Source of the DNA: Myxococcales bacterium
GTDB taxonomy: Bacteria; Myxococcota_A; Polyangia; Polyangiales; Polyangiaceae
NCBI GenBank assembly: GCA_016703425.1
Contig: JADJCA010000029.1
Span: forward strand, 558,001-622,000
Reading direction: 5' to 3'
DNA length: 64,000 nt
The translations under genes and the position numbers were made by a program. Each line of letters begins with the position of its first letter. Positions within the stretch are counted from its first letter, which is position 1. Shown here piece after piece: positions 25,464-37,046 of this stretch. Under the pieces are notes generated by a model. It saw only the letters and a program-made list of their open reading frames with translations. It did not search any database and had not been told where the DNA came from.

Positions 25464-27614
25464 GGCGAACGACCTCGGCGCTCACGGCCGCCGCGCTTGT
25501 CGCGTTTGCGGCGTGCGGTTCGACGAGCGACGACGATGCGCGCCGCAGCGTCGCGCTGCAGCCACGTGCGCCCTCTTTGCCGGCGCCCGCGGCTCGACTG
25601 CCGCCTACGCCGGGCGACCTCCTGCCGGCCATGGGACGCGTCACCGAGCGTGAGGTTCACCCCGGAGCGGCGACGCTCGGTGCGCGCCTCGCGGATGTTG
25701 CCCTGTGCGAAGGTTGCCACGAAGACGTCGCCGACGGCTTCCGGGCCAGCGCCCACGGTCACGCTTCCTTCGACAATCCGCTCTATCGAGTCGCCGTTGA
25801 GCGACTCGCGCGCGAACGTGGCACCGCGGCGACGCGCGTCTGTGGAGGCTGTCACGACATCGCGTTGCTCGTCGATGGCGCTCTCGATGCGCCCATCGAA
25901 GCCAGCGATCGGCGAGCGCACGCCGGCATCTCGTGCCGCTCTTGCCACGGCTTCTCGGCCGTCGACGTGGTGGGCAACGGCGCCTGGACCTCGACGCGCG
26001 CGACATTCCACTGCCGCGTGAGGGCGACGCGGAGAGTCTGCGCGCCCACAAGGAGCGGACCGCGCCGCCGCTCTTGCGATCGGTGACGTTGTGCGTGACT
26101 TGCCACCGCTCCTTCCTCGACGGAGCGAGCGGAAACCCGCACGCGCTCGTGGGACAAGACGACGCGACGCCGTGGGCGCGGAGCGTCTACGCCGGGAGTC
26201 TCGCGGAGCGCGTCGATGAGGACCTGCCGGAAACCGACTGCCGCGGTTGCCATATGCCGACGGAAGCCACACGCCTCGGCGACGCCGCCTCGAAAGACGG
26301 GCGCGTCCGCTCCCATCGATTCCTTGGCGGACACACCTACCTGGCGGCGATGCGCGGCGACGACGCCACAACGCGCGCTGTCGCCAGCGCATGCGCGCCG
26401 CTCTGGGCATGCACGTCGTCGCCCTGACCACCCCTTCGACCGAGCGCGGCATCGAACTCGACGTTGTCGTGCGAAATCTTGGCGTTGGACACAACTTTCC
26501 CGGCGGCGTTCGCGACGCGCAGGACACGTGGCTCGAGGTGAGCATCGTCGGCGAGGACGGGGGCCTCATTCTTGGCGCCGGGTTGGAGCACGAAGCGACC
26601 GGTCTGGGGGGCGCGCACGTCTTCGCTTCTCACGCGGCCGGCGATAGCGGCGCGCGTTTGCTCGAGCGTGAGACACACCTCTTCCGAACGACGGTCTTCG
26701 ACGCCACGATTCCGCCGCGTGACGCCGCGGTCATTCGGTTCGCCGGCGAGCTGCCGCAGGGCGTTCCGCGGGCTCGCCTGACCGCGCTCGTGAAGCTTCG
26801 TCATCGCAGCCGCACGCCGGCGCTGCGCGATGTCGCCTGCCGCGAATCGAAGACCGTGAGGCGCTCGCTTCCGTCGCGAAAGCGGCCTCGATCCGTGCGT
26901 GATGCAACCGGTGACGACGCTCGCCGAGGTTCGCGTGCCGCTCGTGGGCGCTCGCCCCTTGGACTTTGACGGCGAGGTCGCTCGCGGGCTTGGGCTGTTG
27001 CGCGGCGTCTCCGAGGCGGTCCATGAGGCCGCCGCACCGCTGGCGCGCGCGTACACACTGGCGCGGACCGACCGGGAACGCGCCATCGTGCTCTCGGCGG
27101 AAGCCCGCCTTGCGCTCCGCGAAGGGCGCGCCGCCGACGCGCTCTCGGCGGCGGCACAAGCCGACGAGCTCGTTCGTCATCGCCCCGCGGTGGCGCGCCT
27201 GCGCGGCGACGCGCACACGACCGAGTGGCGCCTCGCGGATGCGGCACAGGAATACGGCGCCGTGGCCCGCGTGTCGCCCGCGACGATGGCGCTTTTGCCG
27301 AATGGGCCATGGCGCTCGGTGGCGCCGGACGTTTCGCCTCCGCCCTGATGCAGCGCGTCGGGCTCGTTCTTCAGCCGCGCGGCGCCGATCTGTTGCGCGT
27401 GCAGGCCACGTCGCTCGACCAGCTCGGCGCGTCTTCCAAGGAGGCGACGGGCGCGTTCCTGTCGGTGCGCCTGCCGGAGATTGCGCCGCGCATCCGTGCT
27501 GCTTGTTCGGCGCGTCGCCGGCTGCGCTGCCGAGCGCATGGCGTCCACGCGCACCGCCTGGAGGCACTCCGTAACACGCGCCACGCGCACGCGCGTCAGC
27601 GGCCGCGCACCTGA
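25460..27614 (+). pseudogene. Multiheme cytochrome c lipoprotein with C-terminal TPR-like region, frameshifted
   Basis: A GTG start overlaps the DUF2330 stop (GTGA). The signal peptide ends in LVAFAAC. Heme sites are CEGCH, CGGCH and CRSCH in the first frame, then CVTCH and CRGCH in the second. Reading continues through at least four frame changes near 25990, 26390, 26858 and 27295, with probably two more near 27510-27545. Later parts hold a GHNFPGGV beta domain, a GLDPCVMQPVT segment and TPR-like helices (LALREGRAADALSAAAQADEL). The total length fits one large five-heme protein, likely for periplasmic electron transfer. Frameshifts may be sequence errors. The 3' end overlaps convergent rtcA. 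Confidence 0.75.
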
Positions 27615-28593
27615 ACGACGACGGTCTCTTCTGCCTCCGCGGTGAGCGTCACCGCGCCGTCGCCCAAGAAGCGATTGATTAGCCACGCGTTCGTCTCGAG
27701 GTGTGAGCTCTTCACGCTCGCGCGAAAGCGCCCACCGGCGCCGAGCGCCATCGGCACGAGGAGCTGATCGGCCAAGTGCTCGCCGACGGGGGCGCTCGTG
27801 GCCTTGAACGCGAGAGCCTCGCGGGCGGCGCCCTCCGCGACCTCTTCCGCGCGAACCCCGCGCTCGCCGAAGGCCGTGAACAGCTCGCGGCCGCCCTCCC
27901 ACGCGACCTCCACCATCACGACGTTGCCGGACCGTCGGACGCGACGTCGCGCACCTCGATGTCTCGAAGGTCGACCTCAAGAGAGACGCGAGCGCCTTTG
28001 CTCGCGATGGGCCACGCCGGGCGGCAGGTTCGCGCTAAGCACGACGCCGCGCGCGCGCGCACCTTCCGGTCGCTCCATGAGTTGGAGGGGGCGAAGCGCG
28101 GCGCGCCCTTCGACCTCCACCGCAAGCTCGCCGCCGCCGGCAGGGTAAAACCCTGCGCGCGGGAGCGTGGCCGAAACGGTCGCGCCCATCTCGCAGAGTC
28201 GCGGCAAGAACACTTGCTCCAGAAACGGGAAGGGCGGAGCGGCCTTGTTGTGCGTGCCGCCGGTCACCGCGAGCGAGCCGCCGGCACCAAAAAGCATGGG
28301 TGCGAGCACGGTCTGGAGGACCAGCGTCGTGCTGCCAGCCGAGCCGATGGACAAGTGGTGGACGCCCCGAACAAGCGCCTCGAGCGGGAGCGTCGGTTCG
28401 AAGATCAGCCCCCTGGAGCCCAGCTCCGCGCCCCGCCCCGCCGCGCTCGACACGAGGGCGGCGGCCCTTCGCACGTGAGGTGCTGACGAAGAAGCCCTGG
28501 TCGCGATCGACCGGCACGGATGCCGGTCAATCGGAACGGAGTTTGGGTGGCGATGGAGAGGGCGAGGCCGATCGCAAGATCTGCCCTCCGCCT

Positions 28594-28622
<29 letters not shown>
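27596..28622 (-). pseudogene. rtcA: RNA 3'-terminal phosphate cyclase, frameshifted
   Basis: ATG 28622 begins MLDIDGSFGEGGGQILR, the exact RtcA opening. The product continues across four frame changes near 28567, 28473, 28003 and 27933: FRLTGIRAGRSRPGLLRQHL, then GSAGSTTLVLQTVLAPMLF, TGGTHNKAAPPFPFLEQVF, GFYPAGGGELAVEV, and finally DGPGN/VVMVEVAWEGG (joined across the break). Total length of 1027 bp is what an intact gene of about 342 codons needs. RtcA converts 3'-phosphate RNA ends to 2',3'-cyclic phosphates using ATP. It overlaps the end of rtcB; the operon order rtcB-rtcA is conserved. Confidence 0.88.
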
Positions 28623-29811
<1,189 letters not shown>

Positions 29812-29828
<17 letters not shown>

Positions 29829-31027
29829 CGTCGTTCTCCTGCCGCCCAGTCATCACGGGGCGTGCCGGCCGCCGGCGCCCAAAAGGCGCGGCGATTTGCG
29901 CGACAACCTCGGTAACGGTCGATGCAATGGGATTGCCTGGATACGGACGGATAAACCCGTCAGGTCCTGGATGCACCGTCGCGGCCCCGCCGCCGAGCTC
30001 CGCCAGGAGCGCGTCGGCCCCTCTCAATGGCGCGATGGTAGGCGTCGGTTCCGTTGCGCTCGTCGAAGGTCGTCGCGAGGTTTCGCGCGATGGAATCGAC
30101 CCACGCGTAGACCTCCGGCGCCGCCACCATGCCGTCTTCTCCCGCGGCGATGCCGCTCGCCTCGGGGAGCTTGAGCCGAAGGCGCTCGTCGCCGAGGCGC
30201 TTCATGGTGAGGCGCGCCGCCGTGAAGAAGCTGAAGCGCTCGTCGGCGTCGTAGGTCGTCAGCAAGAACTCCGCGTGACGCTCGAAGGTGGCGCAGGCCG
30301 CCTTGAGGTTCCCCAAGAGCGTGACGTAAGTGAGGTGGCGCCCAAAGGCTCGGATGAGGTTCCGGCTCCGACGAAGCTTGGGCTCGTTTCGCTTGTAGAG
30401 AGCGGCGGCCTCGTCGGGCCGCCCAAGGCGCAAGAGCGGCACGAGCATGAGCGGGAGCGTCCGCAAGGGGACCTCTTCGCAGGAGAGGTCGCCGTTCAAG
30501 AACGGCTGCGCCTTCTCCATGCCGAGCGCGTCGTCACCGCGGTCGAAGAGCTCCTCGAGCTCCGAGTCCTTGTCGCAGGCGAGGCAGTCGCTGAGCCAGT
30601 CGCGCCGCGTCGTGAGCCACTTCTGAAACCACTTGGCCATCTCGGCTTCGTCGCCCCTGTGCTTGGCCCACAGGAAGCGAATCTTTGCGATGCTCCGCTC
30701 GCCGATGGCGTGCGCACCCGCCTCCGCTTCGAAGTCGGCGATGGCGGCTTCGATCTTCGCGCGCGGCACGTGGGGAAAGACCCAGAGCTGCGCGGCGATG
30801 AGCTTTTGCTCCCAAAGGAGATCGTCTCCGAAGCGCGTCGGGTCGTCCTTCTTCTTGGCGCGCAGCCAGCCGAAGGTGACCAGCGCCTTCTCCGGATGAC
30901 CGGTGAAGAGCGTGTCGTAGATGAACGTCTTGCGGAGTCGAAAGGCTCCGTCGACGTCTCCACGCGTGTCGGCCTCGAGGATCTTTTCCTCTTTTGCCAG
31001 GGTCTTGGCGAGGGTGTAGCCGCTCAA
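29812..31027 (-). pseudogene. Helical-repeat (TPR-like) protein in the rtc operon, one frameshift
   Basis: The start is a TTG at 31027 that overlaps the upstream stop (TTGA) with GAGGGGA 8 nt ahead. About 405 residues of amphipathic helices in pairs follow (KALVTFGWLRAKKK, AKIRFLWAKHRGDEAEMAKWF, LRLGRPDEAAALYKRNEPKL), a TPR-like solenoid without known motif. A one-base loss in a C/G run near 30019 breaks the frame: the first frame ends at 29960, while the other continues ADALLAELGGGAATVHPGPD to a stop at 29812 that overlaps the rtcB start by 17 bp. Position between the Hsp90-like gene and rtcB suggests a co-chaperone or RNA-repair adaptor, an inference. Confidence 0.65.
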
Positions 31028-32843
31028 TGGACGCTCCCCTCGTTTTGGAGCTGCGCCTCGATGAGGGCCATGAGCCCGCGGTTGAGGAGCGCCATCTCCT
31101 TCTGGCGGAGGGGCCGGTGGCCCAGCAAGAGGGACTGCACGTAGAGCATCTCGAGCGAGCGCCTCAAGATCGCGCGGTCGGTGACGCGCGTGAGCTTCTT
31201 GATGAAGGCGTTCGATGCGTTGAAGGTCACACGGGGCTTCTGCGGATCGAGATCGGGGCGTTCGAGCGCGCCGGCCACGAGGCCGCCGTAGAGCTCGTCG
31301 CTGACTTCTTGCGTGCGCTCGGCGTCGCGCCGAAAGAGCTTGTCGCTGCTCGCGACGAAGAGCGCGGGGATGTCGACCGGTTGAAAGTGCAAGAGCTCGA
31401 CCTGGCAATCAAAACGCCCGATGGCTTCGCGGGCGACGGTCAGCACCGTTTGATAGGCGGCGTGGTCGCGGTCTGACACGGGCTCGAAGCGCTGCGAGAT
31501 CGCCGGGCGAAAAGCGCGCGGCCTTCACGCCCTCAAATACCTGCGCGGCGCGCTCAAGAGCTCGGCGTCGTAGGTGTAGCCGGCGTTGATGAGCGTGAGT
31601 CCCTGCGCCTGGCCCACACGCGACATCTGACGAAAGTCGTCGACGCTCGGCACGTAGCGGAGCACGCCGCCGTCACCGCCGCGCAGCTCGCCGAGCGTCA
31701 TGAGCCCCATGGACGTCTCGAAGGGGAACCAATCGCCGACGAGGCGAAGGAACTCGTCGTCGTCGAGGGCCAGCGCCTTCATGGCGAGGCCGTGCAGGCC
31801 CATGAGTCGAAGCAAGACGTTGGGGGCCGTTCGTGCGAGATCCATGAGGTATTCGCGGAGCGCGTTTCCGAGGCCCTCGCGTGCGCCCTCGAGGGCCTCG
31901 TTCTCGTAGAACCCCTCGCGGCTCGCCGTGGGCTCAAGGTTCGTCGCGTTGACCACGCACCGAACGAAGAACGCCCAGTCGGGCAAGAGGTTGTCGGCGC
32001 GCTCCGAGACCAGCATGTTCTTCAGGTAAACGCGGTGCTGCTGCTTGGCGGCGTAGTGCGGCGACTCGGCGAGCACGAACGCGACGCCGTCGAGCCCTGC
32101 GGCGTCGACATGCAACGGATCGCGTCGACGAAGCGTTGCTCGAAGATCTGCTCTCCGTACGCGAGCATCGCCTCCCGCCGCTCGGCTGCGCTCTCGAACT
32201 TCCGGCGCCACGGCGGCGGCTCTCCGTTGATCGTCGTGGTCTCGCCGTCGGCGGTGAAGGTCACCGGCGGCGTCAGGAGGCCGCCAAAGTGCGCGAGCCG
32301 CTCGGCGATGACCTCCTTGGGGAACATCGCCGCGCTCTCCGCCTTTAGGACCAACGTCACCTGAGTGCCCGGCTCTAGGAGCGGCGCCGCGGCCGGCTTC
32401 ACGGAATACGTTCCGTCTTGGCGGCCGCGCCACTCGAACGTGGCCGCGCCGTCCCGCGCCGAGCGCGTGATGACCTGCACCTCGTCGCTCACCATGAAGC
32501 ACGACAAGAGGCCGATGCCGAAGCGCCCGATGAAGTCCTTGGACGCCGCGAAGACGTCGCCGCGCTTCGAGCTCTCGCCGATGGTCGCCAGGAACCGATG
32601 GATCTCGTCTTCGCTCAAGCCGACGCCGTCGTCGCGAAACTGGAGCGCCGGCGGCCCGTCGGCGCGCGGCACCCATTCGATGCCGATCCTCCCCTTGTGC
32701 CCCGGCGTCACGAGCCCGCGGGCGACGAGCGCGTCGGCGGAGTTCTGCAGGAGCTCACGCAGGAACACGTCCGGCGAGCCGTAGAGGTGGTTCGAGAGAA
32801 GCTCGATGATCCCGCGGAGGTTGACCTTGAAGCGCTCGGACAT
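31024..32843 (-). pseudogene. Hsp90-family (HtpG-like) chaperone in the rtc operon, frameshifted
   Basis: ATG 32843 starts MSERFKVNLRGIIELLSNHL. The GHKL ATPase signatures are intact: ELLQNSADA, DDGVGLSEDEI, IGRFGIGLLSCFMVSDEV. A frame change near 32120 leads into the middle domain (AAKQQHRVYLKNMLVSERADNLLP across positions 32050-31980), and two more near 31545 and 31510 lead to the C-terminal part (ISQRFEPVSD onward). Total of 1820 bp fits about 606 residues. The opening FKVNLRGIIELLSNHLYGSP resembles the shorter Hsp90-family branch known from actinobacteria more than classical HtpG. It folds or remodels clients using ATP; its client here may be the repair proteins or damaged translation factors. 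Confidence 0.85.
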
Positions 32844-32855
32844 GGCGAGGAGCGT

Positions 32856-32871
32856 AGCGCGGCTCGTGCCA
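32856..32871 (-). promoter_or_regulatory. Candidate sigma-54 (-24/-12) promoter of the Hsp90-like/rtcBA operon
   Basis: On the minus strand the sequence is TGGCACG, four bases, then GCGCT. The -24 half matches the consensus TGGCACG perfectly, the -12 half keeps the essential GC and the following T, and GG-to-GC spacing is right. RtcR, encoded divergently 100 bp away, is a sigma-54 activator, which supports it. Predicted transcription start is only about 2 nt before the ATG at 32843, so the message would be nearly leaderless; that is the weak point. Confidence 0.55.
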
Positions 32872-32935
32872 AGCGAGGCGCGCCACGAAGCGCGCAGCGG
32901 CAGGGCGATTTGCCGACGAACGGGCGTCGTCGACC

Positions 32936-32963
32936 TTGGGGCGTCGCGGCGACCGCTTATACT
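32936..32963 (+). promoter_or_regulatory. Candidate sigma-70-type promoter of rtcR
   Basis: TTGGGG at 32936-32941 and TATACT at 32958-32963 with a 16-nt spacer. The predicted start is at about 32970, directly at the ATG of rtcR (32971), so rtcR may be leaderless; no ribosome site precedes the ATG. Confidence 0.5.
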
Positions 32964-32970
32964 GCCGGAT

Positions 32971-34619
32971 ATGGCTTCGCCGAAAAACGTGGTGTTCGGG
33001 TTCTTGGGCACGCAGCTCGACGGGGGCCTTGGGCCCAAGCGTTGGGAGCGGTGGCGCCCGTCGGTCGACCTGTGTCGCCACGACGACTTCGTCGTCGACC
33101 GGCTCGTGCTCTTCGCGGACGCGCAGCACGCGGGCCTCTACGACGTCGTCAAGAAGGACATCGAGTCGGTCTCGCCGGACACGACGGTGGAGGCCGTGGC
33201 GCTCGAGCTCAACGATCCGTGGGACTTCGAGGAGGTCTTCGGAAAGCTCCTCGACTTCAGCCAGCGCTGGACGTGGAAGCCAGAGCGCGAGAGCTACTTC
33301 GCGCACATCACCACGGGCTCTCACGTGGCGCAGATCTGCATGTTCCTCCTGACCGAGGCCCGTTACCTGCCGGCCAAGCTCCTCCAGACATCGCCGCCGC
33401 GCGGCGCGGGGCGTGAGAAGCGAGACAGCCCCGGCGTGCTCTCGGTCATCGATCTCGATCTCTCCCGGTACGATCGCATCCTCTCGCGCTTCAAGCGCGA
33501 GCAGCAGACAGCGCGCGAGCGCCTCAAGGACGGAATAGCCACCAAGAGCGCGCTCTACAACGAGACCATCGACGCATCGAGCAGGTCGCCACGGCGTCGA
33601 GCGCGCCGATGTTGCTGCTCGGCCCGACGGGCGCTGGTAAGAGCCAGCTCGCGAAGCGAATCTATGGTCTCAAGAAGGAGCGGAAGAAGCTCAAGGGCCA
33701 GTTCGTCGAGCTGAACTGCGCGACGCTCCGCGGCGACGCGGCCATGAGCGCGCTCTTCGGCCATGAGCGAGGCGCCTTCACCGGCGCGCTCGCGGCGCGC
33801 GAAGGGCTCCTGCGCCGCGCCGACGGGGGCGTCCTGTTCCTCGACGAGGTCGGCGAGCTCGGCGGCGACGAGCAAGCCATGTTGCTCCGCGCCATCGAGG
33901 AGAAGGCGTTCTATCCGATGGGCTCGGATCGTGAGGTGACGAGTCAGTTCGAGCTCCTGTGCGGCACGAACCGCGACTTGCCGCGGGCGGCGGCCCAAGG
34001 CCGCTTCCGCCCGGACTTGCTCGCGCGCATCGACCTGTGGACCTTCCGTTTGCCGAGCCTCGTGGAGCGGCTCGAAGATCTCGAGCCCAACCTCGATCAC
34101 GAGCTCTTGGCCGCGGCTCGGGCCCTCGGCCGCGCCGTTACGATGAGCCGCGAGGCGCGAGAGCAATACGTGGCCTTCGCCACGTCGAGCGCCGCGACGT
34201 GGCCCGGCAACTTTCGCGATCTCAACGCCAGCGTGACGCGCATGGCGACGCTCGCCACCGGCGGGCGCATCCACACCGGCCGTCGTGGACAAGAGATCGC
34301 GCGGCTGCGTGACTTGTTCGCGCACGGCGACGACGTCGCGGTGGGGCCGTCACGCGTCGACCGCGTGCTCGGCGCGCGCAAGGCGAGGGGGCTCGACCGC
34401 TTCGATCGGGTGCAACTCGAAGAGGTGCTCGCGGTGTCAGAGCGCTCCGCATCGCTCTCGGCAGCTGGGCGCGAGCTGTTCAAGGAGTCGCGGAAGCTAA
34501 AGACGAGCGCCAACGACGCCGATCGCTTGCGCAAATACCTGGGGCGCTTCTCGCTCACGTGGGCCGACGTGCACGCCGCGCGGGCCGGGCAACCAGCGCG
34601 CGACGCTGAAGGCGAGTGA
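32971..34619 (+). pseudogene. rtcR: Sigma-54-dependent activator RtcR (CARF domain plus AAA+), one frameshift
   Basis: The N-terminal about 180 residues are the RtcR CARF domain (VVFGFLGTQLDGG, WRPSVDLC, HITTGSHVAQICMFLL, DLDLSRYDRI). A one-base loss near 33575 breaks the frame; the other frame resumes IEQVATASSAPMLLLGPTGAGKS. The AAA+ domain has Walker A GPTGAGKS, the sigma-54 contact loop GAFTGA and Walker B GGVLFLDEVGEL; the C-terminus keeps NDADRLRKYLGRF. 1649 bp is one base short of 550 codons. RtcR senses an RNA-end ligand through its CARF domain and activates a sigma-54 promoter. It is divergent from the Hsp90-like/rtcBA operon. Confidence 0.92.
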
Positions 34620-34807
34620 AGCGCGACGCGGAAGCAGCACCGTTTGACGCGCGCCACGATGGGCCCTTGGGTCGAAAGGCGAGAAGTCTGCGAGGCCCCT
34701 CGTCTCCTGTGCCGACACGGTAGGCGCTCCGAAGTTCCCACCAAAATCGGCGCCGAAAATCGACGGCGAGGAAGGGAACAAGGTGGATCGGGCGTTGTCC
34801 TCCCCGC

Positions 34808-35668
34808 ATGCAGCTCGTGGCTCGATTCGCGAAGGTCGGCGTGGTCGGAATGGTCGGAGTGCTCGGCTGCCTGACGGTCGGTTGCGGTGGCGGTGGCGGC
34901 GGCGTCAGCGTCGCGCCGCCGCTCGAGTCGCTCTACGCGTCGTTCAGTGTGGAAGAGGTCTCGGTGAGTCGCGGTGAGGTTCGCCTGGCCGGTCCCCTCG
35001 AGCTCGACGAACGGGCGACCGAGCTCGATGTGGTGACGGGGCGCTGCGGCATGTCGGTCGGCGGCGGCATGCGCACGCGCCAGTGGATGACGTGGCGCTT
35101 GGGGCCGGCGGAGCTTGCCCGCGCGCTCGGTTGCGCGCCGGGGCTCGCGCTTCGGCCATCGCGCGACGGTCGTCCCGGTCGCTTCACGAACGCGATGTCG
35201 GTGCGCCTCGATGCGTCCATCGACTCACCGAGCGAAGGTGAATCGCCGGCGGCCGCGGAGAGCCTTGGCGTGGAGTTCGAAGGCGAAGACGCGGTGGTGA
35301 CGGTATCGGGAACGAGCCACGGCGTGGCGCTCGGCGCGGGCACGTTCATGACGTCGCCCGCGGAGTCCTCGGAAGACGGAACCAGCGCGACCTTTCGCCT
35401 TCCCACGCGGCTCTCGGTGGAGCTCGCCATGCGCCGCGCGCCGGCGCGTTTGGTGACTGGCGGCGCACGCACGCCGGTACGCCTCGCGCTCTTCGTCGCC
35501 GAGCAAGAGGTCGCCCCCGCCGCCGCCTCCCCCCGGAGGAGGTGGTGGTCGAGGAGCCGACGGAGATGGAGAGGGAGAGGCGAACCCCCCCGAGCTCGGC
35601 TTGGGGATGTGCGGACGCTCAGCTTCAGCCGTCGACTTTCGCGGCGGCGGGGCACTTTGCTCAAGTGA
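34808..35668 (+). CDS. Lipoprotein of unknown function, uncertain C-terminus
   Basis: A signal peptide with lipobox LTVGC is followed by six Gly residues. Residues 40-235 form a beta-rich domain (ASFSVEEVSVSRGEVRLAGP, VDASIDSPSEGES, TFRLPTRLSVELA). After about residue 238 (position 35520) the frame becomes an Arg/Trp/Ser run unlike protein, while other frames read more naturally, so a frameshift in the C-rich run near 35530 is probable and the true end is uncertain. It converges with, and overlaps, the lipoprotein gene ending at 35625. No function can be suggested. Confidence 0.55.
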   Translation: MQLVARFAKVGVVGMVGVLGCLTVGCGGGGGGVSVAPPLESLYASFSVEEVSVSRGEVRLAGPLELDERATELDVVTGRCGMSVGGGMRTRQWMTWRLGPAELARALGCAPGLALRPSRDGRPGRFTNAMSVRLDASIDSPSEGESPAAAESLGVEFEGEDAVVTVSGTSHGVALGAGTFMTSPAESSEDGTSATFRLPTRLSVELAMRRAPARLVTGGARTPVRLALFVAEQEVAPAAASPRRRWWSRSRRRWRGRGEPPRARLGDVRTLSFSRRLSRRRGTLLK

Positions 35669-36229
35669 CTTGCAGCTCGCGGGCGTCTGGGGCGAGCTCT
35701 GCTGGAAGCCGCCACCATCGCTTTGGAGCGAATCGCACGCGGTATCAAACTTCGTGTACGCAGCCTTCCGCCCCGTTCACCTGATCGGCGAAGCAGGTGT
35801 TGAGCTCGCCGATGGTGGCGTTGCATGACCCCAGGTCTTTGACGGCCGACGAACAGTCGGGCTCGCCTGAGTGCCGGCGTCGCCCTTCGCGAGAGGTTTG
35901 CTCAGGCAGTCCTGGTACGCCGTTTTGCACTTCGAGCGGAGCGGCGTCGTCCTTGGGAGCGCCACCCACGAAGAGGGTCGTGACCGCGCTCCCGAAACAT
36001 GCCGCCTTCTTCGCGTCGGCCTCCGGGATCTGCTTCGCGCCGTAGGCGGCAACATCCTTGCAGCCTGAACCCTCTCGGCGTCGCTCAGGCTGCTGCCCTG
36101 CTTGGAGGCGTCGATGGAGCTGACGGCGCCTGCGCCGCCGCCCGACGAGCTGCTGCTCGAGCAAGCGACGACCAGAAGCGGGGCGTTGAACGCGACGACG
36201 AGCATGGAAAGGATGGCTTTGCTTTTCAT
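35625..36229 (-). pseudogene. Cys-containing lipoprotein with about five frameshifts
   Basis: ATG 36229 has AGGAG 4 nt upstream. Lipobox LLVVAC is followed by a Ser/Gly run. The sequence then continues through frame changes near 36065, 35940, 35868, 35765 and 35662, each joining natural Cys-containing pieces: GCKDVAAYGAKQIPEADAKK, CKTAYQDCLSKPLAKGD, EPDCSSAVKDLGSCN, KFDTACDSLQSDGGGF and KCPAAAKVDG before TGA at 35625. The pieces add up to about 201 residues, a normal size for such myxobacterial lipoproteins. Function is unknown. This is the highest density of breaks in the window. Confidence 0.6.
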
Positions 36230-36454
36230 GGGGCTCCTACTGGAAGCGAAAGGCTGGAACGCGGTCGACGGTAGGCCAGATCGCACGGCAAGGCACATGG
36301 ACTTCTCCGCGCCGCTGCGACACAGGTCCACTGGGCCAAGAAGGGCGGGGCCCGAGCGGCCCGCGCGATGACCGCCGGGGCGCCGTTCGCCCAATACCAA
36401 GGTTGCCGAGTGGCACGAGGCTGGCCCTCGAATTCGTCAGGTCACCGCTGGGCG

Positions 36455-36964
36455 TCACCAACGTCGAGCCGGGCGCACCAAGAAGACGCCCGGCAAGACG
36501 AAGAGCCACACAACGGCGAGCGTGAGCCATGAGGTCGCCCGCGGTTCGCCGAGCGTCATGGCGCCCATGCGCGAGCCGCCGTCGTACGCGAGCGGGGCGG
36601 CGACGGCCCCGAGAAGCGCGGCAGCGACGGGGCGCCGAGCGAACGAGCGGAGACTTCCGCCGGCCGCCGTCGCCGCGGCGAAGTTGGGCCAGAGGGCGAC
36701 GAGCCACGGCGGCGAGACCGAGGCCCCCGGCAAGACGAGCGTGCCCGCTTGAAGGAGCGCCGTGTCGATCGCGAAGCCCATGAGCGTACTCAGCGCGAGC
36801 ATCGCGGCCTCGGCCCTGCGAGCGTGGGCTGGTCTTCTTCGAAGGTGAACGAAGAGGAGCGCTGCGACGAACACCGGTCCGAGCCAAGGCCATCCCTTTG
36901 CGGCGCCGAGCACGCACGCGAACCAGCCCGTTTGAAGGGTGACGAAGGAGAGTGCGGCTCGCAT
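36455..36964 (-). CDS. DUF2878 integral membrane protein
   Basis: 169 residues from ATG 36964, chosen over ATG 36988 because the family opens with this Met just before SFVTLQTGWFACVLGAA. Five hydrophobic segments of about 20 residues make up nearly the whole chain, with PWLGPVFVAALLFVHL and LWPNFAAATAAGGSLRSF typical for DUF2878. It is an inner-membrane protein of unknown function; in other proteobacteria the family often lies near lipid or flavin-linked genes, but nothing comparable is beside it here. The gene is intact, in contrast to those just upstream. Confidence 0.8.
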   Translation of the reverse strand: MRAALSFVTLQTGWFACVLGAAKGWPWLGPVFVAALLFVHLRRRPAHARRAEAAMLALSTLMGFAIDTALLQAGTLVLPGASVSPPWLVALWPNFAAATAAGGSLRSFARRPVAAALLGAVAAPLAYDGGSRMGAMTLGEPRATSWLTLAVVWLFVLPGVFLVRPARRW

Positions 36965-37046
36965 GGTCGTCGGCGAATCGCCGAGCATAGGGCAACGTCG
37001 CCTTCGGCGAGGTTGCGCCTAGCAAGAGCCAGCCAAAAATGGCCAG

